Origin: Buttiauxella sp. B2
GTDB taxonomy: Bacteria > Pseudomonadota > Gammaproteobacteria > Enterobacterales > Enterobacteriaceae
Assembly: GCF_006376615.1 (NCBI RefSeq)
Contig: NZ_VEXQ01000019.1
Coordinates: 1-64,000 of the forward strand
Length of the DNA stretch: 64,000 nt
Direction of reading: 5' to 3'
Part shown: positions 21,923 to 31,391 of the stretch, one piece after another
Position numbering within the stretch: position 1 is the stretch's first letter
How the letters are laid out: each line of letters opens with the position of its first letter
Program-made: the position numbers and the translations under genes
The notes under the pieces: generated by a model
Told to the model about the DNA's origin: nothing
What the model saw: only the letters and a program-made list of their open reading frames with translations
The model's database searches: none

Positions 21923-22831
21923 TTAGAAATAACCCTGGCGTTTTTTAAGCTCCATGGAGCCTGCCTGGTCGCGGTCAATTGCCCGCCCTTGACGTTCACT
22001 GGTGGTCGAAACCAACATCTCTTCGATGATTTCCGGCAACGTTTGCGCCTCAGATTTAACGGCACCGGTCAGCGGCCAACAGCCCAGGGTACGGAAGCGC
22101 ACCATTTTCTGCTCAATCACTTCGCCCGGTTGTAAATCAATACGGTCATCGTCAACCATCAGCAACATGCCATCACGCTCCAGCACAGGGCGTGGAGCTG
22201 CCAGATACAACGGTACGATTTCGATATTTTCCAGGAAGATGTACTGCCAGATATCCAACTCGGTCCAGTTAGAAAGCGGGAACACGCGAATACTTTCGCC
22301 TTTATTAATCTGGCCGTTGTAGTTGTGCCACAGTTCAGGACGCTGGTTTTTTGGATCCCAACGATGGAAACGATCGCGGAACGAATAGATACGCTCTTTA
22401 GCACGGGATTTTTCTTCATCACGGCGCGCGCCACCAAAGGCAGCATCAAAACCGTATTTGCTCAGAGCTTGTTTCAACCCTTCGGTTTTCATGATGTCGG
22501 TATGTTTGGCACTGCCGTGTACGAACGGGTTAATCCCCATCGCCACGCCTTCCGGATTTTTATGCACCAGCAACTCAAAGCCGTAGTTCTTCGCAGTACG
22601 GTCACGAAAATCGTACATTTCGCGGAATTTCCAGCCGGTATCGACGTGCAACAGCGGGAATGGAAGTGTGCCTGGATAGAAGGCTTTACGGGCCAAATGC
22701 AACATCACCGATGAGTCTTTACCGATGGAATACATCATCACTGGATTGGAAAATTCGGCGGCCACCTCGCGGATGATATGGATGCTTTCTGCCTCCAACT
22801 GCCGTAAGTGTGTGAGTCGTTTTTGGTCCAT
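21923..22831 (-). CDS. cysD: Sulfate adenylyltransferase subunit 2
   Basis: 302 residues, same as E. coli. ATP sulfurylase catalytic subunit of the PAPS-reductase-like PP-loop family, making APS and pyrophosphate from sulfate and ATP. PP-loop [13 protein letters not shown] near 36-48 and the C-terminal [20 protein letters not shown] are present. First gene of cysDNC; the 269-bp spacer to the divergent iap should hold the CysB-dependent promoter. Confidence 0.98.
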   Translation of the reverse strand: MDQKRLTHLRQLEAESIHIIREVAAEFSNPVMMYSIGKDSSVMLHLARKAFYPGTLPFPLLHVDTGWKFREMYDFRDRTAKNYGFELLVHKNPEGVAMGINPFVHGSAKHTDIMKTEGLKQALSKYGFDAAFGGARRDEEKSRAKERIYSFRDRFHRWDPKNQRPELWHNYNGQINKGESIRVFPLSNWTELDIWQYIFLENIEIVPLYLAAPRPVLERDGMLLMVDDDRIDLQPGEVIEQKMVRFRTLGCWPLTGAVKSEAQTLPEIIEEMLVSTTSERQGRAIDRDQAGSMELKKRQGYF

Positions 22832-23100
22832 AACCTTCCCTTAACCGAGGTTTAGTACGGAGGGTCATGGCCCACCGTTTAAAAAATCATTGAGGGACTA
22901 TACGGCTGAGGTTTCTTTGTTATGAAATTACGAATTGGAATGAGTAGTTCCACAAAGGAATAACGCCGTGAAAATGCAAATCACAAAATGTGCTTAACAA
23001 GCGATATAACGAGGGTTTCAGAGCAATTGAAATTGTGTAACGTGTGTCACAGTTTCATACTAGGCACGCAAAAATTTTTCCTATTTAAAAGGGACCCACT

Positions 23101-24150
23101 ATGTTTTCCGCATTGCGCCACTCGCTGACCCGCCTGGCGCCTGGCATTTGTTTTACCCTGTGCAGTGCTTTGCCAGCTTTTGCAAGTACCACGCCAGTAG
23201 GCGAAATTGCCAGTCAACAAACGCGCCACATTGCAACAGTATTCCCAGGACGCATGACCGGTAGCCCCGCGGAAATGTTAGCGGCAGATTATCTTCAACA
23301 GCAATTTAGCCAGCTTGGCTACCAAAGTGATATTCGTCGCTTTAATACTCGCTACCTTTACACCACCAAAGACGGCCACCAGAGTTGGCATAACGTCAGC
23401 GCCAGCTCTGTCATTGCAGCACGTGAAGGTACTAAACCACAGCAAATCATTATTATGGCGCACCTTGATACTTACGCCCCGCTTAGTGATATCGATGTGA
23501 ATAACAATCTCGGTGGGCTCACGCTTCAGGGCGTTGATGACAACGCTTCAGGGCTCGGTGTGATGCTAGAACTCGCAACCCGCCTGAAAGATATTCCGAC
23601 AAGCTATGGCATTCGTTTCATTGCCACCAGCGGCGAAGAAATTGGCGAATTGGGTGCGGCTGATATTCTCAAGCGTATGAGCGCGAGCGAAAAGAAAAAT
23701 ACGCTGTTGGTGATTAATCTCGATAACCTGATTGTCGGTGACAAACTCTATTTCAACAGCGGCAAATCGACTCCCACAGCCGTCAGCAAACTGACACGCG
23801 ATCGCGCGTTAAAACTAGCGCGCCAACTGAATATTAAAGCCACCACCAATCCAGGGCTTAATGCCAAATATCCAAAAGGAACGGGTTGCTGTAGCGATGC
23901 TAACGTGTTCGATAAAGCAGGGATTTCGGTGCTTTCTGTTGAAGCGACAAACTGGTCGTTGGGCAAAAAAGATGGTTATCAGCAGAGAGCGAAAAGCAAA
24001 GCCTTCCCGGATGGAGTCAGTTGGCATAATGCATTGATTGATAACCAGCAATATTTGGATAAATGGTTACCGCAACGCATCGAAAAACGCAGTCACGATG
24101 TGGTGCGTGTGATGCTGCCGCTGGTGAAAGAGTTGGCCAAGGCCAAATAA
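23101..24150 (+). CDS. iap: Aminopeptidase Iap (alkaline phosphatase isozyme conversion)
   Basis: 349 residues (E. coli 345). Periplasmic M28-family metallopeptidase that trims the N-terminal Arg of alkaline phosphatase. Signal peptide to about residue 28 (ALPAFA), zinc ligands in IIIMAHLDTYAP and LQGVDDNASGLGVML, the catalytic Glu pair in ATSGEEIGELGA, and the CC pair in KGTGCCSDANVFD. Shine-Dalgarno AAAGGGA precedes ATG. In E. coli this gene adjoins the cas locus; here it adjoins the uronate island. Confidence 0.95.
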   Translation: MFSALRHSLTRLAPGICFTLCSALPAFASTTPVGEIASQQTRHIATVFPGRMTGSPAEMLAADYLQQQFSQLGYQSDIRRFNTRYLYTTKDGHQSWHNVSASSVIAAREGTKPQQIIIMAHLDTYAPLSDIDVNNNLGGLTLQGVDDNASGLGVMLELATRLKDIPTSYGIRFIATSGEEIGELGAADILKRMSASEKKNTLLVINLDNLIVGDKLYFNSGKSTPTAVSKLTRDRALKLARQLNIKATTNPGLNAKYPKGTGCCSDANVFDKAGISVLSVEATNWSLGKKDGYQQRAKSKAFPDGVSWHNALIDNQQYLDKWLPQRIEKRSHDVVRVMLPLVKELAKAK

Positions 24151-24200
24151 GCGTTTTATCGGGCGGAGAAGTGTTGTGCTTATTCGCCCTACTACACCAT

Positions 24201-24213
24201 TTAGTATGACTAA
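24201..24213 (+). promoter_or_regulatory. Putative GntR operator, distal site upstream of lyase gene
   Basis: TTAGTATGACTAA is a perfect inverted repeat TTAGT-N3-ACTAA, about 128 bases upstream of the lyase ATG. It is the best match of a motif found six times in this island. Assignment to the island's GntR protein is inferred from distribution only. Confidence 0.5.
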
Positions 24214-24307
24214 TAAAACACTATTTTGTGACGCACCTTGCGAATCCTGTTTCCCACCTGCCAATAATCGTCTTAAATCTGGACAACCTCACCATCCCGA
24301 CACTTAA

Positions 24308-24320
24308 ATAGTCATACTAA
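24308..24320 (-). promoter_or_regulatory. Putative GntR operator, proximal site upstream of lyase gene
   Basis: Reverse complement TTAGTATGACTAT differs at one base from the distal copy. It ends 20 bases before the lyase ATG, so a bound repressor would block initiation or elongation. Confidence 0.5.
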
Positions 24321-24340
24321 TTAAAGTCAGAGGGAAGATA

Positions 24341-26443
24341 ATGTCTGCCTGGTCCCCACTATTTATTGATAATGACGATGCTGCTGCCCTGCGCAGCCAT
24401 TTGAACCAAGATACACTGTTGGGCAATACGCTACGCCAGTATCAGCAACAAGTGGAACAGTGGCTAAATCAACCATTGAATGTCCCCGGACACGGTGAAG
24501 GTGGTGGGCCAGAACACGCGCAGCATAAGTTGAATTACCAAATGATGAGCCTGGCGGGCCGTCTGTGGCTGATAACGCAAGACTCTCGCTACAAAGAAGC
24601 CGTCATCCGTACGCTAACTGCCTATGCAGATATTTACCCTCACCTGGGTAACGCCGTCAGCCTCGACAGCAACCCACCGGGTCGTTTATTCCACCAGACC
24701 CTAAACGAAGACATGTTCTTGCTGTATGCGGCGGAAGCCTGGCATTGCGTAAAACATGGCTGTGACGTCAAACAAAGCCTGCACATAGAAACCCATTTAC
24801 TGCGCCTGATGGCAAGCGACGCCATGTACACTCACGCAGCCACTTTCGATATTGTGCATAACCACGGCATGTGGTCTGTTGCCGCTGTCGCCATTTGTGG
24901 TTACGTGCTTGGCGATGAAAAAATGGTGCTTAACTCATTGCATGGCTTGCAACGGGACAACCTCAGCGGTGGCTTTTTCGCCCAGTTGGATAAGCTCTTT
25001 TCCTGCGATGGCTACTATGTAGAAGGGCTGTATTACCAGCGATTCGCCCTACGGCCAATGTTGCTACTCGCCGAAGCCATTTCCCGTTATCAACCTGAGC
25101 TGAATATTTGGGATTACCAGGACCGTCTTATTCAACGTGCTTGCTACGCTTTATTCGCTTTAGCCTTCCCTGATGGCACGCTGCCGGCTTTAAACGACGC
25201 CTCAAAAACCATGAATTTGCGGGATGAAGGTGCCGTTATGGCAGTCAGTCTGTGCTGGCAGCATTACGGTGAAGATGCGCGTTTAGCTGAATTAGCCCAC
25301 TGGCAAGCTACCGCGTGGCCTGGGCGCGGGGCGTTGCAAATAACGCAATACCGCACAACACAGGAAAAAGCCGCTTGCTGGCCCTCGCAAATAGTACGAG
25401 ATGGCAAAGAGGGTGAACGTGGTGCTATCGGCGTATTACGTTTTCGCGACAAAGAACAAGACGACAATATGGCGCTGCTCTACTGGGGTGGTCATGGCAA
25501 CATTGTGGGAATGCACTCGGCACTCAATCATGGGCATTTCGACGGCCTACATCTGAGCCTTTTCAATCGTGGGCGGGAATTCTTGCGTGATTACGGATTC
25601 GGTCGATGGGTGAATATCGAACCTAAATTTGGCGGGCGTTACATTGCCGAAAACAGCAGCTACTGCAAACAAACTGTCGCTCACAATACTGTCGTGGTCG
25701 ATGAAGGTTGCCAGCATAATTTCGATAAAGACAGGGCCGCATTACTTCACGGCGAGACACATTTTTTTATCACCGACCATCCTTCAAGCCAGGGCATGAG
25801 CGCACGCTGCAATGGTTACTGGCCTGGAGTGAACCAATTGCGCACGGTGTTAATGCTCGATTTGCCCCAGTGTGAAAAACCATTATTGCTCGACCTGTTC
25901 AGTTTAATAAGCGCTCAGACACATCAATATGATTACTGTCTTCACGGGCGCGGTCAGTTGATCAACACCTCTTCAACTCTGGATTACGCAACGCAATGGC
26001 GCCCCTTGGGTAATCAAAACGGTTATCAGCATTTGTGGGATTGTGCCCGCAGCAAAATTGGGGCGAACCAAAGTACGCAATTTACCTGGCTGGATGGCGA
26101 TACGTTTTACAGCGCGACCGGGGTATTACCACTGGGCGGGGAGTTTATCGTGGCACAAACTGGAGCCAGCGATCCGCAATTTAATTTACGCGTTGAACCG
26201 GCCTGGCTATGGCGTACTCAGGGCGATAACGTCCTGTTTGCCACCGCGATTGAAAGCCACGGTTATTTTGATGAAGCGAGCGAAACATCGCGTAATGCAA
26301 GGCCGCAAGTCAGCCGTATTGAAGTGCTTGAGCATAACGTAGAGCAAAGCAAAGTTGCTGTGTATTTCGTGCAAGGGGACGCGGTGAGCGTCACGGTGGA
26401 TAACCGCCCAGGATGCGGGCAGTTTACCGTTGAGCCTTTATAA
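24341..26443 (+). CDS. Oligouronide lyase, PL17-like (alginate lyase plus heparinase II/III domains)
   Basis: 700 residues. N-terminal alpha/alpha toroid with the catalytic Asn-His of VHNHGMW (Asn174, His175) and a Tyr-rich DGYYVEGLYYQRF segment (about 223-234); C-terminal heparinase II/III-like beta domain from about 390 with ALNHGHFDGLHLSLFNRG (His397, His399) and VAHNTVVVDE. This pair of signatures is that of exo-acting oligoalginate lyases of families PL17 and PL15, which release unsaturated monouronates by beta-elimination. No signal peptide, so it acts in the cytoplasm on imported oligomers. The real polymer (alginate or another uronate glycan) is not certain. Start follows AGAGGGAAGATA. 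Its 3' end overlaps the convergent regulator gene by six bases. Confidence 0.75.
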   Translation: MSAWSPLFIDNDDAAALRSHLNQDTLLGNTLRQYQQQVEQWLNQPLNVPGHGEGGGPEHAQHKLNYQMMSLAGRLWLITQDSRYKEAVIRTLTAYADIYPHLGNAVSLDSNPPGRLFHQTLNEDMFLLYAAEAWHCVKHGCDVKQSLHIETHLLRLMASDAMYTHAATFDIVHNHGMWSVAAVAICGYVLGDEKMVLNSLHGLQRDNLSGGFFAQLDKLFSCDGYYVEGLYYQRFALRPMLLLAEAISRYQPELNIWDYQDRLIQRACYALFALAFPDGTLPALNDASKTMNLRDEGAVMAVSLCWQHYGEDARLAELAHWQATAWPGRGALQITQYRTTQEKAACWPSQIVRDGKEGERGAIGVLRFRDKEQDDNMALLYWGGHGNIVGMHSALNHGHFDGLHLSLFNRGREFLRDYGFGRWVNIEPKFGGRYIAENSSYCKQTVAHNTVVVDEGCQHNFDKDRAALLHGETHFFITDHPSSQGMSARCNGYWPGVNQLRTVLMLDLPQCEKPLLLDLFSLISAQTHQYDYCLHGRGQLINTSSTLDYATQWRPLGNQNGYQHLWDCARSKIGANQSTQFTWLDGDTFYSATGVLPLGGEFIVAQTGASDPQFNLRVEPAWLWRTQGDNVLFATAIESHGYFDEASETSRNARPQVSRIEVLEHNVEQSKVAVYFVQGDAVSVTVDNRPGCGQFTVEPL

Positions 26444-27133
26444 ACGATGTTTGCTGGCGGTCATTAACGCCAGCGACGCGTCATAGGCGGCGTCACCGTC
26501 GCCAATCATTATGGCTCGATAAATACGGTGATGATCTTCAAGGCACATGCCGCCCTCTTTCGAAGAATGGCTGATGAACCACTTAAATACGGTGGTCAAC
26601 ACATTGCCAAATGGGGCATAAAAACAATTGCCTGAAGCTAAGAAAATTAAACGGTGAAAGCGGGTATCAACATCTACCCAACGGTCGGGGTCGAAATCCT
26701 TCGCCACGGTACACATTTCTTCGTGCACACGGGACAGCTCAATACGCTGTTCACTTGTCGCATTTATCGCAGCAAGTCTTGTGGCATGAGGTTCAATAAC
26801 GCGGCGAAACTCCAGAAACTGATGGTACATTTCCAGCGTTCCTTCCATGCCGTTCATCCACTCCAACAACTGTACATCCAGAATATTCCAGTTATTACGT
26901 GGCCGAACGCGGGTGCCAACTTTGGGGCGCGATTCCAACATCCCTTTCGATGACACCAGTTTTAGCGCTTCACGTAGAGCCGTACGACTCACACCAAATT
27001 GCTCACAAAGCTCCACTTCACTCGGCAAAATATCTCCAGGTTTTAGCTGTCCGGATAAAATTTTGCGGGCAATGTCGCTGGCAATAAGTCCATCCAGCCC
27101 ACGTTGTGTCGTTGCAATGGTTGTGAATTGCAT
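26438..27133 (-). CDS. GntR-family regulator, FadR subfamily
   Basis: 231 residues. N-terminal winged helix (about 12-75: ARKILSGQLKPGDILPSEVEL, FGVSRTALREALK) and C-terminal FCD ligand-binding domain with metal-binding Asp/His residues (DVDTRFHRLIFLASGN). The DNA-binding region resembles UxuR, ExuR and DgoR, regulators of sugar-acid pathways. Probably represses the uronate island, including itself, with a uronate or keto-deoxy acid as inducer; this is inferred from context. It is the last gene of the minus-strand set, 81 bases after the dehydrogenase gene. Confidence 0.85.
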   Translation of the reverse strand: MQFTTIATTQRGLDGLIASDIARKILSGQLKPGDILPSEVELCEQFGVSRTALREALKLVSSKGMLESRPKVGTRVRPRNNWNILDVQLLEWMNGMEGTLEMYHQFLEFRRVIEPHATRLAAINATSEQRIELSRVHEEMCTVAKDFDPDRWVDVDTRFHRLIFLASGNCFYAPFGNVLTTVFKWFISHSSKEGGMCLEDHHRIYRAIMIGDGDAAYDASLALMTASKHRL

Positions 27134-27136
27134 GCT

Positions 27137-27149
27137 TTTGTCATACCTG
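27137..27149 (-). promoter_or_regulatory. Possible GntR autoregulatory site
   Basis: CAGGTATGACAAA lies just before the regulator's ATG and keeps the GTATGAC core of the motif, but the outer bases are poorer. It also contains the only Shine-Dalgarno-like AGG of the gene, so binding would hinder translation start. Confidence 0.3.
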
Positions 27150-27214
27150 AAAAAGGGAAGATGAGTAGTGTACCACCAAACTGTAAAGGCACTAAGTGCC
27201 TCTACAGGCAGGAA

Positions 27215-27991
27215 TCATGGTGCCATTTGCCCGCCATTTACATCAAGGATTTGCCCAGTAATGTAGCCGCTCATACGGTGAGAGGCGAAAAACAGGAAAC
27301 TGGGTGCAACTTCTTCACTACGACCAAAACGCCCCATCGCAATGGAACCGGCGATTTTGTCACGCAGCTCCTGCGGCTTATCTTCATGAAATGCAGTGTC
27401 GATAGTGCCAGGGGAAACAATGTTGAAACGGATATTGTCTTTGGTGAACTCTTTAACCCAGTTGCGGTGAATGTCATGCAGCCAGGCCTTTGAAGCGGCA
27501 TAAACCCCAGCTCCAATGCCTCCACCTTCGCGGCCAGCGATGGAGCCTGTACTGATAACCGATGCCGTTTCACCGCTGAGTTTCGCGGATTCGCGAAGAT
27601 GTGGGATCGCGTATTTGGTCATCATTAATGCCGAGCGAGCGTTGAGATCCATCACCCGATCATAGAAGGCATCATCAATGTCCTCGAGCCCGGATCGTCC
27701 ACCTAATCCACCGGCATTATTAATAAGCACATCAAGGCCACCAAACTGCTCCACAAAAGCGTCAACCAGCGCCTGACACGCACCAGACTGGCATAAATCT
27801 GCCTGGAAATAACTCACTTCCCCCCCGTGGGCACGGAGTTCAGCCAGAACCGATTCCATCTGCTGTGGAGAGCGACGACCATTAATTCCGACTATTGCAC
27901 CGCTTTGAACAAAAGCTTTCGCGGCGGCAAGACCCACCCCCGCCGAAGCACCAGTGATTAGCACACGCTTGTTTCGTAAATCAGAGAACAT
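27215..27991 (-). CDS. Short-chain dehydrogenase/reductase of the uronate island
   Basis: 258 residues. Classical SDR: NAD(P)-binding TGASAGVG at 13-20, NNAGG at 91-95, catalytic Ser150, Tyr164 and Lys168 (YAASK), and C-terminal GQILDVNGGQMAP. In alginate-degrading bacteria an SDR reduces 4-deoxy-5-hexoseulose uronate (DEH) to 2-keto-3-deoxygluconate (KDG), and this gene's neighbours suit that role; substrate is inferred. Start MFSDLRNKRVL has a strong AGAGGTGATCC ribosome site, so the seven extra codons upstream are excluded. It has its own upstream operator and is behind a terminator. Confidence 0.8.
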   Translation of the reverse strand: MFSDLRNKRVLITGASAGVGLAAAKAFVQSGAIVGINGRRSPQQMESVLAELRAHGGEVSYFQADLCQSGACQALVDAFVEQFGGLDVLINNAGGLGGRSGLEDIDDAFYDRVMDLNARSALMMTKYAIPHLRESAKLSGETASVISTGSIAGREGGGIGAGVYAASKAWLHDIHRNWVKEFTKDNIRFNIVSPGTIDTAFHEDKPQELRDKIAGSIAMGRFGRSEEVAPSFLFFASHRMSGYITGQILDVNGGQMAP

Positions 27992-28012
27992 CGGATCACC
28001 TCTATTTGTCAT

Positions 28013-28030
28013 TTAGTATTACAAATACTA
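28013..28030 (-). promoter_or_regulatory. Putative GntR operator upstream of dehydrogenase gene
   Basis: Contains TTAGTATTACAAA (28013-28025) and the inverted repeat TAGTAT-N5-ATACTA (28014-28030). It sits 22 bases upstream of the dehydrogenase ATG, between the symporter terminator and the gene, implying a promoter here. Confidence 0.45.
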
Positions 28031-28055
28031 TCAATCAACACTTAGCATGAAAACT

Positions 28056-28081
28056 AAAAGCGCCTGATTAAAGGCGCTTTT
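28056..28081 (-). terminator. Terminator after symporter gene
   Basis: 10-bp stem AAAAGCGCCT / AGGCGCTTTT with loop TAATC on the minus strand, ending in TTTTAGTTTTC, seven bases beyond the symporter stop. It separates the symporter transcript from the dehydrogenase and regulator genes. Confidence 0.85.
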
Positions 28082-28087
28082 GTGAAC

Positions 28088-29863
28088 TCAGAGCGGATGT
28101 TTAGCTTGCTGATGAGAATTCTGCGTAATCCGGCAACTCAGGCGTAATAAATACCCAACCAGGAAGATCATCGCGGCACATGCCAGAAATAATAGCCGTC
28201 CCCATACCGGGTTTGGAATCAAGACCATCAGCAATATTCCCGCGCTCATCAACATGGTGATAAAGCCAATTTTTTCACGTTGCTGGAGGTCAAACCCTTG
28301 CTGATGTTCATCAGCAACCACTTCGGTTTCGATGTTCTTAAAGAAGGTTTCAATTTGCTGCTGTTCTTTGAGGGAGTAGGACTCCTCACGGTAAAACAAC
28401 TTAGTACAGATAAAGAAGCCACCCGTCAGCACCAGGTGCGCAATGATATTAATGATGACGTTGATTTCGCTCATTTCACGTTTAGTGAAAGCAATGCCCA
28501 GCCACTGTCCCAACGCCTTCGACGTCAGTACGTCGATGCATAACCACGAAACAAATATTCCGAACAATACCGTACCCCAGGCAGCCCAACGTGGCGTACG
28601 CTTGATAAACATGCCGAAGAATAGCGGTACCAGCAGAGGCGCTTGTGCAAGCGTGGAAACTGACATCATCAAGTCAAACAGACTCATGCCTTCGAGGTGA
28701 CTAAAGAGCAACGAGACAATAATGACCAGCACCCCATTAACAATACAGAACATTTTACCGGCGAAGAGTTCGGCACGGTCGCTGATCTTCTTATTGCGAC
28801 AAATCACTGGCACCCAGAAACTACGCACGAAAATCCCACTATTACGGTTGAGTGCTGGGTCCATGGTCGACATTGTTGCAGCAAATAACCCTGCGACCAG
28901 CAAACCCACTGTGCCCGCAGGCATCGCTCGTTCAACAAAGCTCAAATAAATCGTGTCTGAGGCTTTATTCCCAAGTGCGGCATATTGTGCCGTGGCATCA
29001 GGATAAAGACTGGCGGAAACCCACGGTGGAATAAACCAAATCAGCGTGCCAACAGCCATTAAAATCATGGCAAAGAAGGCCGCTTTTTGCGCATTCTTTG
29101 AATCCTTAGCATTCAAGAAACGGTAAGAGTCCTGCATGTTATTAATGTTTTGTAATTGCTTCACAATAAAGAAAATAACGGAGCCTGCTATCACTACTCC
29201 GTAATTCATATTGGGGCCCATAACAAACCCTGAAGGGAAATGAGTTACCATATTGACTGGACCACCCACTTTCACTAAAGCTACTACCGCACAGGCAACA
29301 GAAATAACAGCAACAATAAGTGTTTGTACAAAGTCGGATGCCACAACGCCCCAGGCACCACTTAATAATGAGATCATTAAAACCACAATTCCCGTAACCC
29401 AAATGGTTACAGAGAGATCCCATTTAAATACTGTGCTCACAAAAATAGCTAAAGCATTCATCATTACCGCGCCACTAAGAATACTCAGTGGAATAATGAC
29501 CCAGGTAAAGAAGTGTTCACTCTGTGAACCAAAGCGATGGCGAATGACTTCTGTTGCTGTATCTACCCTAACCTGACGGAAGCGTTTAGCAAACCACAAC
29601 CAGGAAATTCCGTAGGCTATGGTATTTCCAAGGAATATTGCCGCAACCATAAAACCATCACTGAAGGCTTTCCCTGCCGCTCCAGTAAAGGTCCAGGCGC
29701 TGAATTGTGTCATAAATGCGGTGGCGCCGACCATCCACCACAACATTCGCCCGCCACCACGGAAATAGTCGCTAGAGGACTTACTGGCCATTTTTTTAAA
29801 TATAAAGCTAATCAACACCATTAAGATGAAATAACCACAGATTACAGCGGTATCATAGATCAT
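28088..29863 (-). CDS. Sodium:solute symporter (SSS family)
   Basis: 591 residues with about 13-14 membrane segments. SSS-family features: MVGATAFMTQFSAWTFTGAAGKAF near 45-70 and LFAATMSTMDPALNRNSGIFVRSFW in the middle. Members of this family import sialic acid, glucose, proline and, in marine alginolytic bacteria, DEH and alginate oligomers (ToaA/B types). Its place beside a lyase and SDR suggests an unsaturated uronate or uronate oligomer as substrate. Starts 23 bases after the dehydratase gene, so both form one transcript. Confidence 0.85.
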   Translation of the reverse strand: MIYDTAVICGYFILMVLISFIFKKMASKSSSDYFRGGGRMLWWMVGATAFMTQFSAWTFTGAAGKAFSDGFMVAAIFLGNTIAYGISWLWFAKRFRQVRVDTATEVIRHRFGSQSEHFFTWVIIPLSILSGAVMMNALAIFVSTVFKWDLSVTIWVTGIVVLMISLLSGAWGVVASDFVQTLIVAVISVACAVVALVKVGGPVNMVTHFPSGFVMGPNMNYGVVIAGSVIFFIVKQLQNINNMQDSYRFLNAKDSKNAQKAAFFAMILMAVGTLIWFIPPWVSASLYPDATAQYAALGNKASDTIYLSFVERAMPAGTVGLLVAGLFAATMSTMDPALNRNSGIFVRSFWVPVICRNKKISDRAELFAGKMFCIVNGVLVIIVSLLFSHLEGMSLFDLMMSVSTLAQAPLLVPLFFGMFIKRTPRWAAWGTVLFGIFVSWLCIDVLTSKALGQWLGIAFTKREMSEINVIINIIAHLVLTGGFFICTKLFYREESYSLKEQQQIETFFKNIETEVVADEHQQGFDLQQREKIGFITMLMSAGILLMVLIPNPVWGRLLFLACAAMIFLVGYLLRLSCRITQNSHQQAKHPL

Positions 29864-29886
29864 AATCGTACCCTTAGGTCAGAGGA

Positions 29887-31104
29887 TTACCAATTCCAAA
29901 GTGTTCCGTCTTCGAGGCGGCTAACAGGAAGATAAGATCTGACATAGGAATAATTTCCCATGGCGCTTTCGTCTATATCAATTCCCAGACCCGGCTTATC
30001 GGAAACCAATAACATTCCATCCTTGAGGGGTAATTCGTATTTAAATAGGCTATTTAATTCAGGCGTTCCAAACCCGACAAACTCTTGAATACCAAAATTG
30101 GGTGCCCAGCTATTAATATGCAGATGAGCCATTGTCGAAATAGGTGATAAATCGGGTGCGCCGTGTGGTGCCATGCGTACATGATAAAGTGCAGCAAAAT
30201 CGCTTAACTTTCGCATCGGTGTGATTCCACCACCATGCGAAACCGCAGTACGGATATAATCTATGGATTGCGTTTCTATTAACTCTTTAGCATCCCAAAT
30301 AGTATTAAATATTTCCCCAACCGCCAGCGGCGTGGTGGTGTGTTGGCGGATTTGTTGATACCCGGCTGGGTTTTCTGCGGTCACGGTGTCTTCAAGGAAC
30401 AACAAATCATAAGGCTCTAGTAATTTGCCCAGTCGCGCGGCTTCAATCGGTGTCAGGCGGCTGTGCACGTCATGCAATAAATCAATCTCATACCCGAATC
30501 GCTCACGTGCCGCTTTGAATAATTCGGGAATGAAATTCATATACTTGCGCGTCGACCATGTTTGTTCCGGTGGTAACGGTCTGTTTCCCTGCAATTCATA
30601 GTAATTTTTCTTTCCTTCCAGGGTGCCATAAGTCCCTTTGGTCGAAGGAATCGCACATTGCAGACGAATAGCTTTATAACCTTGTTCAATCAAGCCCGCG
30701 GCGTTATCTAGCACTTCACCAATGCTTTCGCCATTAGCGTGAACATAAACTGTCACGCCCTGGCGGCTTTTTCCACCCAGCAATTGCCATACCGGAAGAG
30801 CCGCATGTTTGCCGAGGATATCCCACAACGCCATGTCTATCGCGACAATGGCAGTCATGGTTACCGGGCCTTTACGCCAGTAAGCGCCACGATAGAGGTA
30901 TTGCCATATATCTTCGATATTGCGCGGATCTTTACCAATAAGACACGGCGCAATATGCTCTTCCAGATAAGCTGCCACAGCCATTTCCCGGCCATTTAGC
31001 GTGGCATCACCCACGCCATAGATCCCTTCGTCAGTTTCAATCTTTACCGTGACAAAATTACGTCCAGGCCGGCTAACCAGCACTTTTATACGTTCGATCT
31101 TCAT
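29887..31104 (-). CDS. Mannonate-dehydratase-like enolase-superfamily enzyme (ManD/RspA)
   Basis: 405 residues, the usual ManD length. Enolase superfamily: N-terminal cap ([20 protein letters not shown]), barrel with metal ligands in [14 protein letters not shown] and VGEIFN, and the catalytic His in [10 protein letters not shown]. ManD converts D-mannonate to KDG; some relatives use D-gluconate or have weak activity, so exact substrate is uncertain. Start is set at MKIERIKV with GAGAGTCGCT before it; a much longer reading (50 codons) runs through the promoter. First gene of the minus-strand operon. Confidence 0.82.
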   Translation of the reverse strand: MKIERIKVLVSRPGRNFVTVKIETDEGIYGVGDATLNGREMAVAAYLEEHIAPCLIGKDPRNIEDIWQYLYRGAYWRKGPVTMTAIVAIDMALWDILGKHAALPVWQLLGGKSRQGVTVYVHANGESIGEVLDNAAGLIEQGYKAIRLQCAIPSTKGTYGTLEGKKNYYELQGNRPLPPEQTWSTRKYMNFIPELFKAARERFGYEIDLLHDVHSRLTPIEAARLGKLLEPYDLLFLEDTVTAENPAGYQQIRQHTTTPLAVGEIFNTIWDAKELIETQSIDYIRTAVSHGGGITPMRKLSDFAALYHVRMAPHGAPDLSPISTMAHLHINSWAPNFGIQEFVGFGTPELNSLFKYELPLKDGMLLVSDKPGLGIDIDESAMGNYSYVRSYLPVSRLEDGTLWNW

Positions 31105-31151
31105 AGCGACTCTCGTAGGGTAGAGAAAAGACAGGTCAATAAAACATTCTA

Positions 31152-31168
31152 TTTGTATTACTATAGTA
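31152..31168 (+). promoter_or_regulatory. Putative GntR operator upstream of dehydratase-symporter operon
   Basis: TTTGTATTACTAT (31152-31164) fits the island motif and overlaps the perfect palindrome TACTATAGTA (31159-31168). It lies about 48 bases upstream of the dehydratase ATG. Confidence 0.45.
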
Positions 31169-31378
31169 TTTATAAGGTGTCTAATATGTGAACGAAGTCG
31201 TAATTTTTGAGTTAACGACATGCGAATCATTAGTTGCTTAAATGTAACAAGCACTAAAACATGAGAGTATCCAGACAGAATAAATCACTAACTCAATGAT
31301 AAGAAATTGAATTTAAAGAAGGGTCTTTGGAGGTCACTACAGAAATAAAAAGAAAAAGCATTGCGCTTCCATCTTCAT
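31169..31378. other. Spacer between the dehydratase operon and cysH
   Basis: AT-rich, no credible gene. A half-match to a CRP site (TGTGA-N6-TCGTA, 31187-31202) may mark catabolite control of the dehydratase operon; low confidence. A further copy of the GntR-like motif (TTGGTATGACTAA) follows at 31379-31391. Confidence 0.4.
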
Positions 31379-31391
31379 TGGTATGACTAAT
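31379..31391 (+). promoter_or_regulatory. Sixth GntR-like motif copy at island edge
   Basis: TTGGTATGACTAA differs at one base from the perfect copy at 24201. Together with the next bases it forms a 15-bp direct repeat (GTATGACTAATAAAA) shared with 24204-24218 on the other edge of the island. It may be an operator or a relic of insertion. Confidence 0.4.

Noticed and set aside
24151-24340. CRISPR array expected next to iap
   Set aside because: No regularly spaced repeats are present; only two copies of a short palindrome about 95 bases apart.
30739-30999. Plus-strand frame within the mannonate-dehydratase-like gene
   Set aside because: Antisense shadow of a conserved enzyme.
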